Source: Opitutaceae bacterium (GTDB lineage: Bacteria > Verrucomicrobiota > Verrucomicrobiia > Opitutales > Opitutaceae). Taken from it: a stretch of 64,000 nt of DNA. The translations under genes and the position numbers were made by a program. Shown here piece by piece: positions 51,993 through 59,670 of this stretch. The notes under the pieces were generated by a model. That model did no database searches. It was not told where the DNA came from and saw nothing but the letters and a program-made list of their open reading frames with translations. The stretch is taken from positions 383,230 through 447,229 of the forward strand of contig JADJTK010000001.1 in NCBI GenBank assembly GCA_016711225.1, read 5' to 3'. How positions within the stretch are numbered: the stretch's first letter is position 1; each line of letters opens with the position of its first letter.

Positions 51993-52700
51993 ATGCCCGC
52001 TGTACCCAAGACCGCCTATCTCACCGTCGACGACGGCCCGTCCCCGCTCATGGCGGAGCGGGTCGCGTTTCTCGCCCGGCACGGCATCCCCGCCCTCTGG
52101 TTCTGCCGGGGCGACTATCTCGAGACCACGCCCGAACCGGCGCTGGCCGCGTTGCGGCTCGGCTCGATCCTTGGCAACCACACCTACGATCACTCCTACT
52201 GCTCCAAGCTTACGGTGGAGCAGTTCAGCGCGCAGATCGACCGCACCGAGCGCATCCTCGAGGCCCTCCATGCTCGGGTCGGGGTGCCGCGCACCGCCCG
52301 CTACTTTCGCTTCCCCTATGAGGATCGCATTGGGACGCCCGAGCATTTCGCCGCCCTGCAGGCGATCCTGCTGGCCCGCGGTTTTGTCCGGCCCGCCTTT
52401 GCCGACGTTCCGTACCTGTATTTCAACACCGAGGAACGCCGACGCGACCTGAGCGTGTTCTGGACCTACGACACCCGCGACTGGTCGCTGCCCGCCGCCG
52501 ACGACCCACGCGCCCCGGCGGTGCTGGCCGAGGTTCTTGCCCGCATGGACCTCGACATTCCCGAGGACCGCCTTGGGCTGAACTACCCGGGAGCCGCCGA
52601 AGTGATCGTGATGCACGACCATGGCCACACCGGTGCCCAATGGCAGGCGGTGGTCGAGGGCCTGCTCGCCAAAGGCCTGCGCTTCGCGCTTCCCGGCTGA
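51993..52700 (+). CDS. polysaccharide deacetylase (NodB-homology, CE4) family protein
   Basis: 235 residues. NodB motif 1 is TVDDGPS (D13, D14); motif 2 is NHTYDH with metal ligands H63 and H67; motif 3 is RYFRFPYEDR; and VIVMHDHGHT near the end supplies the last His motif. These metal-dependent enzymes remove acetyl groups from chitin-like or peptidoglycan sugars. There is no signal peptide with the ATG at 51993, so a cytoplasmic or unusual substrate is possible; the in-frame upstream extension also lacks one. Confidence 0.88.
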   Translation: MPAVPKTAYLTVDDGPSPLMAERVAFLARHGIPALWFCRGDYLETTPEPALAALRLGSILGNHTYDHSYCSKLTVEQFSAQIDRTERILEALHARVGVPRTARYFRFPYEDRIGTPEHFAALQAILLARGFVRPAFADVPYLYFNTEERRRDLSVFWTYDTRDWSLPAADDPRAPAVLAEVLARMDLDIPEDRLGLNYPGAAEVIVMHDHGHTGAQWQAVVEGLLAKGLRFALPG

Positions 52701-52893
52701 GCCGGATCCGCCCCCAGGCTCCCCCTCCCGCGTATCCGAGGCCTTCGTGCCCGGGCGACCCTCCTGGTCGCCGGGTTTGGTCCCGACCGCAAGGTCGCCA
52801 CGGGCTACCCGCGGGCGAGGGCTTCATTCGCCAGCCCGGTCCGGTCCGCAGGCACGGAGGCCTGCGCCGCCGCGAACCTGCATTCGGAAGTGT

Positions 52894-53658
52894 CTAGATC
52901 GCCGGCATCACGTTGCCGCCACTCACCGGGAGATAGGCGCCGGTGATGAAGCTTGCCAGATCGGAGGCGATGAAGGCCACGACGTTGGCGATCTCCTGGT
53001 CGGTGCCGCGGCGCTTGAGCGGAACGGTGCGGTCGTAGTCGGCTTTCACCTCCGTACCGGCGTCACGGTCCTTTTCGCTCACCGTCCACCCCGGGGCCAC
53101 CTGGTTGACGGTGATCTGGTGCTCGCCGATCTCCTTGGCCAGCACGCGCAGCACACCGTCCATCCCGCGCTTGCCCGCCACATAGGCCGATTGCGTGGGG
53201 AAGTTCTGGATCGCACACTCGGTGTTGATCGCGATCACCCGGCCCCAGCGGCGCGGGATCATCGCCGGCACGAAGGCCTGCGCCATGTGCACGTTGTGCA
53301 GCACGCAGGAGCGGAACTGGCTTTCGTAGTCGGTGATCGACTGCTCCAGCAGCGGCTTCCACGGATACTGGATCACGGCGTTATTGACGAGGATGTCGGG
53401 GTCGCGGTGCCAGGCGCGCACCGCATCGCGCAGCGCCGTGATCGACTCCCCGGAAGTGACGTCGACGCGGAACGCCTGCGCGCGCCGGCCGGTCGCCGCG
53501 ATCTCCGTGGCGAGCGCCTCGGCTTTGGCGGGATTGTTGAGGTAGGTGAGCGCCACGTCGGCGCCGGCCAACGCGAGGGTGCGGGCAATCACTCGCCCGA
53601 GTTCCCCGCTGGCGCCGGTGACCACGGCCAACCGGCCGGAAAGATCGATGGTGAGCAT
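52894..53658 (-). CDS. short-chain dehydrogenase/reductase (FabG-like)
   Basis: 254 residues, classical SDR. Cofactor loop VVTGASGELGRVIA (about 10-22), NNAV (NNAG-type) at about 92, the active-site YxxxK as YVAGK near 160, and a C-terminal PVSGGNVMPAI. Substrate unknown; the nearest context is a cupin and OsmC upstream on the same strand with about 190 and 125 bp gaps. The ATG at 53658 fits the family start (MLTIDLSGRLAVVTG). An Asn-Thr-Glu replaces the usual catalytic Ser region (INTECAIQ), so activity should be tested. Confidence 0.87.
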   Translation of the reverse strand: MLTIDLSGRLAVVTGASGELGRVIARTLALAGADVALTYLNNPAKAEALATEIAATGRRAQAFRVDVTSGESITALRDAVRAWHRDPDILVNNAVIQYPWKPLLEQSITDYESQFRSCVLHNVHMAQAFVPAMIPRRWGRVIAINTECAIQNFPTQSAYVAGKRGMDGVLRVLAKEIGEHQITVNQVAPGWTVSEKDRDAGTEVKADYDRTVPLKRRGTDQEIANVVAFIASDLASFITGAYLPVSGGNVMPAI

Positions 53659-53846
53659 GGGGACCAAGGAGCCCGCACCTTCGGTCGAGCGCAACAGCGG
53701 AGGCGGGCATGCCGTAGCACGTGTGTGGCGCGCCTCTCAGGGACCCTAGTCGTGCACCGGGTGTAGCGCGTCCAGGGCGCGGGTGAGGTGGCGGCGGAAG
53801 GCGGCTCGTGCGGAGGCGCCGCCTCCGAAGGAAGCGGGAGGAGGAT

Positions 53847-54326
53847 CTACTCCTCGCCGTCGAGGTAATCCATCGGGCCCGACTTGAGGACCGTTCGTGT
53901 TGGGGAACGGACGAGCCATTTTCCGCTGTCAGGGTAGTGGCAGGATTCGCCAATGGGGTTGTCGGCCACGATGGAGACGACAAGGTCCTCGCTGCCGTCG
54001 TTGACGAGCTGGTGCGGTTCGCCGGGTTTGAAGAGGAAGGCGTCGCCGGGCTCGATGGGCGTGAGGCCGGCGGCGTCGCGCACCTGGCCGCGGCCGGAGA
54101 GCACGTGGTAGAACTCCCATTGCGCACTGTGGGAGTGGAAGGGGCAGGGCGCCTTGCCGGGCGGGATGCGGCAGATCTCGACGTCGAAGGGATGGCGCTC
54201 GTTGAGGTCGGTCGAGAGCGGTTGGCGGCCGAGGGCGACCGAGACCTCCTGGTCCATCGAGGCAAACTTGCCTTTCGGGGAGGTCCAGATCTCGGGCGTG
54301 ATGTCGCGGGTGTTTACTTTCTGCAT
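53847..54326 (-). CDS. single-domain cupin protein
   Basis: 159 residues. Cupin motif 1 is PFHSHSAQWEFYHVLSGRGQVRD (His/His/Glu metal ligands) and motif 2 is PIEPGDAFLFKPGEPHQLVNDG. The N-terminus VNTRDITPEIWTSPKGKFASMDQEV and C-terminal SGPMDYLDGEE are typical of small conserved cupins found beside SDR genes. May be an isomerase or sugar-binding protein. Clear start MQKVNTRDI. Confidence 0.88.
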   Translation of the reverse strand: MQKVNTRDITPEIWTSPKGKFASMDQEVSVALGRQPLSTDLNERHPFDVEICRIPPGKAPCPFHSHSAQWEFYHVLSGRGQVRDAAGLTPIEPGDAFLFKPGEPHQLVNDGSEDLVVSIVADNPIGESCHYPDSGKWLVRSPTRTVLKSGPMDYLDGEE

Positions 54327-54451
54327 GGTGAATTCCTAGCCTCGGGGGCGGTGGCGGGTCGACGTTCTTCCGTGTGGCAGAAACCTCAAGTGCGGCTGAC
54401 TGCTTTGAGGTCAAGGCGGACCACCTTCGGCGGGGCGGTGGGTGGAGTTGC

Positions 54452-54926
54452 TCAGGCGGGTTTCAAGCTTGGGCGGCAGACGATCTCGGTGCGTACCGAG
54501 TTGGCGATGAAGCACTCGTGGTGGGCAAGTTGGTGGAGTTCTTCGTGGCCGGCGGCGTCCGGAATCCTCTCGCCGGAGAAGGTGACCTCGGGGCGCAGGT
54601 TCACCTGCAACATCGCCGTGCGCCCTTCGGCATTGGCGCCCATCACCCCCGTGGCGGCATCGACGTAATGGTCGACCCGGTAGCCGCGCTTCGCCGCGAT
54701 GGAGAGAAACCAGAGCAGGTGGCAGCTCGACAAGCTGGCGACGAACGCCTCCTCCGGGTCGACCGCTGCGGCTTGGGAGAACGGCAGCGGGACCACCTGC
54801 GGGGAAGAAGAGGCGGGGCATTCGATGCCGCCGTCGAACCGCCACCGGTGCGCGCGGCTGTAGCGGTTGTCGGTGAAGACCTGGCCTTCACGCGACCAGG
54901 TGATTTCGGCGGAGTAGGAGGGACAT
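54452..54926 (-). CDS. OsmC/Ohr-family peroxiredoxin-like protein (one-base discrepancy at the start)
   Basis: About 158 codons. OsmC features: YSAEITWSREGQVFTDNRYSRAHRWRFDG at the N-terminus, the first active Cys in FVASLSSCHLLWFLSIAAKRGYRVD and the second in LAHHECFIANSVRTEI. OsmC proteins reduce organic hydroperoxides. The only ATG (54926) is one base out of frame with the body: ATGTCCCTCCTAC has one C too many for M-S-S-Y-S. In the downstream frame the chain continues without an ATG or GTG. Either a sequencing insertion in TCCC or a start I cannot see. It precedes the cupin gene. Confidence 0.78.
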
Positions 54927-55049
54927 GGTTGTGTCGACAGGGTGGGCGCGACGGCTGCCGCGAATGGGCTTGTGCTGAGAAGTAGCGGAACGGCTCTCGT
55001 TGTGGGCGGAAGGCAAGGCCTTCTGCTACGGGAATGCGGAGTGGGCGGC

Positions 55050-55335
55050 CAAAGGGGGTGGGGTAGGGGGGGGGGGGGGGGGGGTGGGTGCCGGCCTCTT
55101 TCTCCTTGGGGGGGGGCGGGGGGGGGGGTGGTGTCCCCCCCCCCCCCCGGGCCCCGCCCCCGCGCCCTCGGCTTCTGTTGGGGCCCCGGCGGGGCCCCCG
55201 CGTTTGTGGGGGGCGGCCCCGGCTTCGGGGCCGTCCGGTGGTTGGGGGTTTTCCCCCGCGGGTTTTCCCCCCCCCGCCCCCCCCCGGCCCCCCCCCGGCG
55301 CGGGCCCCCCGCGCGGGGCGGGGGGCCGGCGGCCT
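55050..55335. other. poly-G/poly-C low-complexity tract
   Basis: Contains a 19-base G run (55066-55084), a 14-base C run (55135-55148) and many shorter G or C homopolymers, with almost no A or T. Nothing else in the window resembles it. The tract starts after OsmC and ends against the amylase stop codon. Likely an assembly or base-calling artefact (poly-G padding) rather than biology; real G-quadruplex DNA is the alternative. The 418-bp gap 54927-55344 holds no gene. Confidence 0.7.
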
Positions 55336-55344
55336 TCCCTCCGC

Positions 55345-57018
55345 TTACTCTGCCACGCGCACCACAGTGTAGCTGACGGGCGGGAGCGTCACCAACCAGG
55401 TGTCGCCCTCGCGACGGAAGGTGTCGGACGTGCCGGCGAGAGGAACCAAGGATTGGGCGACCACGGCGGCCGGGAGCGTGGCGGTGACGGCCTGGTCGGT
55501 GGGGTTGAGGGCAACGACGATGACTTCGTCGCCCTTGGCGCGGCGGAAGACGAAGGGCCAGCGGTCCTTCTCGGCGACGAGGACCTGGAAGTCGCCACTG
55601 GCAGCGAGGGAGGGATGGGCCTTGCGCAGGGCGATGAGCTGCTGCGTGGCGCGCAGCGCGGAGTCGGGGTAGGCGAGCTCGGCGGCGACGTTGGGCCGGT
55701 CGGCGGCGGGATCGACGGGCAGGTAGAGCGCGGCGGCGGAGGCGGTGGAGAAGCCGGCGTTGGCCGAGGCGTCCCACTGCATCGGGGTGCGGCAGCCGGT
55801 GCGGCCGTAACCGCCCTCTTTGGACGGGAGGCCGTCGAGGGCGCGCAGGCCCAGTTCGTCGCCGTAGTAGATGAAGGGCACGCCGGGCATGGTGAGCAGG
55901 AAGGCCATGGCGACGGCGAGGTCGCGCGGGTCGCGCCCATTGCCCAGGCGGGGCACGGTGTCGTGGTTGCCGGAGGGGATGGCGATGAAGCCCTGGCCGC
56001 GGGTGGCGGTGTAGAGCGGCTCGAACTCGTCGAGGAAGGTGCGGATGGAGTTCTTGCCGGAGCGGTCGAAGATGGGGACGGCGGCGCCGTCGGGGCGGAA
56101 GAGCGCCTTGTAACCGGGTTTCGCGAACGGCAGGAGGAAGTCCATGTGGAAGCCGTTGGGGATGGCGATCTGCGGCTGCGACCACTCGGAGACCATGGCG
56201 CGATCCGGGTACTCCGTGTTCATCCAGGCGCGGAACTCGGCCCAGAGGGCGGCGGTGGCCTTGCCGTCGGGGTCGTTCTTCACCAGCGAGCCGGCCATGT
56301 CGACGCGGAAGCCCGCGGCGCCGAGGTCGAACCAGAAGCGCATGATCTTCTTGAGCTCGGCGCGCACGGCCTGCGGGCCGGGGGCGGTGATGGGCTGCTG
56401 CCACGGCGCCTTGGGGTCGGGCTGCGCGAATCCATAGTTCAACGCCGGCTGGAAGTGGAAAAAGTTGGGCACGTAGTTGGCGGCTCGCTCCGCCCCGCCC
56501 ACCACCAGCTGCAGGCCGGGGGTGAACCAGTCCCAGACGTTGTCGTTCCAGATGTACCAGTCGGTGTACGGGTTGCGCTCGTGGCGCTGGGATTGGCGGA
56601 ACCACTCGCACTGGTTGGAGGTGTGTCCGGCGACGAGGTCGAGCATCACGCGGATGCCGACCTTCTTTGCCTCGGCGAAGAGGGCACGCAGGTCGTCGTT
56701 GGTGCCGTAGCGCGGGGCGACCTTGTAGAAGTCGGCCACGTCGTAGCCGGCGTCGCCGAAGGGCGAATCGTAACAGGGGCTTAACCAGAGGGCGGTGACG
56801 CCGAGCTCGTGGAGGTAGGGGAGTTTCTCAATGATGCCGCGCAGGTCGCCGATGCCGTCGCCGTTGGAGTCGCGGTAGGTCTGCGGGTAGATCTGGTAGA
56901 AGACGGCGTTCTCGAGCCACGCCGGGGTGTGGGCGGGCGTGGCGGTGGCGGCGGGCTCGTCCGCAGGAAGCAGCAGGGTGGAGAGGGCCATGAGCAGGGA
57001 GGGGAGGAGGGGGCGCAT
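55345..57018 (-). CDS. secreted GH13 alpha-amylase/alpha-glucosidase family enzyme
   Basis: 557 residues with a signal peptide (LLPSLLMALSTLLLPA). The TIM barrel starts at WLENAVFYQIYPQTYRDSNGDGIGDLRGI. Conserved regions are DLVAGHTS (127-134), GFRVDMAGS with nucleophile D240, MVSEWSQP with acid/base E278, and PSGNHDTVP with D353. A C-terminal beta domain follows (VLVAEKDRWPFVFRRAKGDEVIVVALNP). The subfamily is near oligo-1,6-glucosidase/trehalose-synthase-like enzymes; substrate and bond choice cannot be set. The open frame upstream of 57018 is not protein-like. It is divergent from the VTT gene across 150 bp. Confidence 0.93.
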   Translation of the reverse strand: MRPLLPSLLMALSTLLLPADEPAATATPAHTPAWLENAVFYQIYPQTYRDSNGDGIGDLRGIIEKLPYLHELGVTALWLSPCYDSPFGDAGYDVADFYKVAPRYGTNDDLRALFAEAKKVGIRVMLDLVAGHTSNQCEWFRQSQRHERNPYTDWYIWNDNVWDWFTPGLQLVVGGAERAANYVPNFFHFQPALNYGFAQPDPKAPWQQPITAPGPQAVRAELKKIMRFWFDLGAAGFRVDMAGSLVKNDPDGKATAALWAEFRAWMNTEYPDRAMVSEWSQPQIAIPNGFHMDFLLPFAKPGYKALFRPDGAAVPIFDRSGKNSIRTFLDEFEPLYTATRGQGFIAIPSGNHDTVPRLGNGRDPRDLAVAMAFLLTMPGVPFIYYGDELGLRALDGLPSKEGGYGRTGCRTPMQWDASANAGFSTASAAALYLPVDPAADRPNVAAELAYPDSALRATQQLIALRKAHPSLAASGDFQVLVAEKDRWPFVFRRAKGDEVIVVALNPTDQAVTATLPAAVVAQSLVPLAGTSDTFRREGDTWLVTLPPVSYTVVRVAE

Positions 57019-57168
57019 GCGGGGTGGAGTGTGGCGGGGCCGGGAGCGCGGCGCGAGGGCCGAAAGGGGCGACCGGTGGACCCCGAAGTTCATGGGCCAG
57101 GGACCCCACGCCCCCACGCGCCCAGAAAGCGCGTTGACGGGGTCCTGCGGCGACGGCGAACTAGCCCC

Positions 57169-57846
57169 ATGTCGTCCCTGGCCAAAGTGCCTGTCGGAGT
57201 ATTGGTGAAGCTTGGAGTCGTCGCCGTCGCTGGGTTGGCGGTGGGCGTGCTGCTGCTGCGCGGGGTCGATGTGCGTGGGCTGGTGACGCAGGGCTTCGAC
57301 CTGATTCGCAGCGCCGGACCGTGGGTGTTCTTCGCGTCGATGGCGGTGCTGCCGGCTGTCGGTGTTCCGATGTCCCCATTCTTTCTTCTGGCCGGGCCGG
57401 CGTTTGGCGCGCAGATGACGTTGCTGGGCGTGGCCGCTGCCGGGGCGGCGGCGCTGCTGGTGAATTTTGCGCTGAGCTACTGGCTGGCGCATCGCGCGCT
57501 GCGGCCGGCGGTGGAGTGGGTTCTTTCCCACACCCGTTTCCGCGTGCCGCAGGTGAAGCCGGAGAACGAGTTCGCGGTGGCGGTGCTGATGCGTGTGACT
57601 CCCGGTCCGCCGCTGTTTCTGCAGAGCTACATCCTCGGATTGTCCGGCGTCCGGTTCCGCACCTACATGGTGGTTTCGATGGCGGTGCAGACGGCGTTCT
57701 TCGTCGGGGTGACCATTTTCGGCAAGGCGCTGATGGAAGGCCGGGGCGGACTGGCGGTCATGGGGATGATGGTGCTCGTGGCGGCGGGGGCGCTGGTGCA
57801 GGTGTTGCGGCGGCGGTTCACGAAACCCAATGGCAGCCAAACCTGA
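57169..57846 (+). CDS. VTT-domain (DedA/TVP38-like) membrane protein
   Basis: 225 residues. Membrane segments include LVKLGVVAVAGLAVGVLLLRG, WVFFASMAVLPAVGVPMSPFFLLAGPAFGAQ (the VTT family's re-entrant P-x-F loop), GVAAAGAAALLVNFALSYWLAHRAL, VAVLMRVTPGPPLFLQSYILGLSGVRFRTYMV and a final helix. TVP38/DedA proteins include flippases for lipids. Its stop overlaps xseA by 17 bp, so the two are co-transcribed. Confidence 0.88.
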   Translation: MSSLAKVPVGVLVKLGVVAVAGLAVGVLLLRGVDVRGLVTQGFDLIRSAGPWVFFASMAVLPAVGVPMSPFFLLAGPAFGAQMTLLGVAAAGAAALLVNFALSYWLAHRALRPAVEWVLSHTRFRVPQVKPENEFAVAVLMRVTPGPPLFLQSYILGLSGVRFRTYMVVSMAVQTAFFVGVTIFGKALMEGRGGLAVMGMMVLVAAGALVQVLRRRFTKPNGSQT

Positions 57847-59239
57847 AGTCGAGGCGGCGGAGGCGCTGTCGGTCGGTGAGTTGACCGGCCGGATCAAGGA
57901 CCTGCTCGAGGGGACCTTCCCTGCCCTGTGGGTGCGCGGGGAGGTGTCGAACCTGCGGGCCCAGGCGAGTGGCCACTGCTATTTCACCCTCAAGGACGAG
58001 CGGGCGCAGATCTCGGCTGTCATGTTCCGCGGCGACGCGGCGCGTTCGCGCGTGCAGTTGCGCGACGGGCAGCAACTGGTGGCCTACGGCCAGGTGAGCG
58101 TGTACGAGGCGCGCGGCCAGTATCAGCTCATTGTGCGCGCCGTGGTGGAGGACGGCGCCGGGCGCCTGCAGGCGGAGTTCGAGCGGCTCAAGCAGCAGCT
58201 CGCAGGGGAGGGGCTGTTCGCTGCGGAGAACAAGGTGCCGCTGCCGGCGATGCCGCGCACGATTGGCTTCATCACCTCGCCCACCGGTGCGGCGGTGCAG
58301 GATTTTATCCGGATTCTGGAGCGGCGGGGATGGAGCGGCCACCTCGTGGTGCTGCCGGTGAAGGTGCAGGGCGAGGGCGCGGCGGCTGAGATGGTCGAGA
58401 TGTTGGAGTTGGCGCAACGCCTCGGCGTCGACGGGGCCGCGGCGAGCGGCGAGCGGAAGGCGCGCAAGAAGAAGCCGGCCGTGCCGGCCGAATCGTTGTT
58501 CGACCTTCCTTTGCAGGCGGAGGAACCGCTCGTCCCTGAGTTGGCAGCGCCCGGAGTCCACTTCGACCTCCTCGTCATCGGGCGTGGCGGCGGGAGCCTG
58601 GAGGACTTGTGGGCCTTCAACGAGGAGCCGCTGGTGCGCGCGGTGGCGGCGTGCCGGATACCCATCATTTCGGCGGTGGGCCATGAGATTGATTTCACGC
58701 TCTGCGATTTCGCGGCCGACGTGCGCGCGGAGACGCCCAGCGCCGCGGCGGAGCTCATCTCCAGCGAGTTTCTCGACGGCGCCGGCCGGGCGGCGGTCGC
58801 GGCTCAGCGGCTCGACGAATTGGCGACCGATACGCTGGAGCGGGCCGACGACCGGTTGGAGGCGGCGCGCAACCACCTGCGGCTACTCTCTCCCACCGCC
58901 CAGATCGAGCAGGCTTGGCTGCGGCTCGACGATTTGGGCAACCAGCTCGGCTCGGCCCTGCGGCAGGCGGTGGTCCGGCCGCGCGAGGCGTTGGCTGCGG
59001 CTCGCGCCCGCCTGGATCGGGCGTCGCCGGAGACGCGGGTGCGTTTCGAATCGCAGCGCCTGCTCGGGCTGTGGAAACGCCTGCAGGCCGCGAGCCCGGC
59101 CTCGGTGCTCAACCGCGGCTTTGCCATTGTGCGCGATGAGAGTGGCCAGCCGATCGCGCGTCGCGCTGAGCTGGCTGCCGGTCAGGCAATCCACGTGGAG
59201 TTTGCCGACGGGGCGGTGAACGCGCGGGCGGAGAGCTGA
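57830..59239 (+). CDS. xseA: exodeoxyribonuclease VII large subunit
   Basis: 469 residues. An N-terminal OB-fold (SVGELTGRIKDLLEGTFPALWVRGEVSNLRAQASGHCYFTLKDERAQISAVMFRG), the catalytic domain with PRTIGFITSPTGAAVQDFIRIL, LLVIGRGGGSLEDLWAFNEEPLVRAVAACRIPIISAVGHEIDFTLCDFAADVRAETPSAAAEL, then a coiled coil and a C-terminal VLNRGFAIVRDESG. An Ala/Lys-rich insert at about 205-230 (GERKARKKKPAVPAE) interrupts the catalytic domain. The enzyme degrades single-stranded DNA to oligonucleotides. No xseB lies next to it in the window. Confidence 0.97.
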   Translation: MAAKPEVEAAEALSVGELTGRIKDLLEGTFPALWVRGEVSNLRAQASGHCYFTLKDERAQISAVMFRGDAARSRVQLRDGQQLVAYGQVSVYEARGQYQLIVRAVVEDGAGRLQAEFERLKQQLAGEGLFAAENKVPLPAMPRTIGFITSPTGAAVQDFIRILERRGWSGHLVVLPVKVQGEGAAAEMVEMLELAQRLGVDGAAASGERKARKKKPAVPAESLFDLPLQAEEPLVPELAAPGVHFDLLVIGRGGGSLEDLWAFNEEPLVRAVAACRIPIISAVGHEIDFTLCDFAADVRAETPSAAAELISSEFLDGAGRAAVAAQRLDELATDTLERADDRLEAARNHLRLLSPTAQIEQAWLRLDDLGNQLGSALRQAVVRPREALAAARARLDRASPETRVRFESQRLLGLWKRLQAASPASVLNRGFAIVRDESGQPIARRAELAAGQAIHVEFADGAVNARAES

Positions 59240-59670
59240 GATTTTCGACTTTGGATTGCCGATTTGCGATTGGACGGGCCGCTCCGCGCCGTGAGTGAGG
59301 GAAGTCGGAAGGTGGAGGAGTAGACGGATGCTCGCTATCCGTTATTCACGGCTCGCTGCTTCGGGTTGAGAACGAATAGGCGCAATCTGTCGTGCGTAGA
59401 ACTGGCTGCGGAGCAGGCGAGCGATGGGCCACGGGGCGGGCTATATGTCGGCCATGCCGAACTGAGCCGAGCTGGCGGGCGTAAAGCCCGCCCCACCGGC
59501 GGAAGGCTGAGGGTGGAGAAGTAGGAGCAAGAGTGGGCGGTGCAGTTTCCGAGGGAGGGCGACCCCTCCGGGTGAGCCGGGGTCGATGCGGCTCGTCAGG
59601 AGACTCGCGTCCGTGCGGCGCGACTGTCGGTGAGGACGAGCCGAGGAACGCGAATGATTCAGATTGGCGC
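59240..59670. repeat. 431-bp convergent gap of interspersed repeats
   Basis: Holds GACTTTGGATTGCC-type repeats (59245-59271), a CTCGCTATCCGTTATTCACGG-like segment near 59331, a GGCGGGCGTAAAGCCCGCC arm at 59472-59496 facing GGGGCGGGCT near 59435, and GCGGCTCGTCAGGAGACTCGC at 59588-59608. No gene is supported. Confidence 0.6.
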
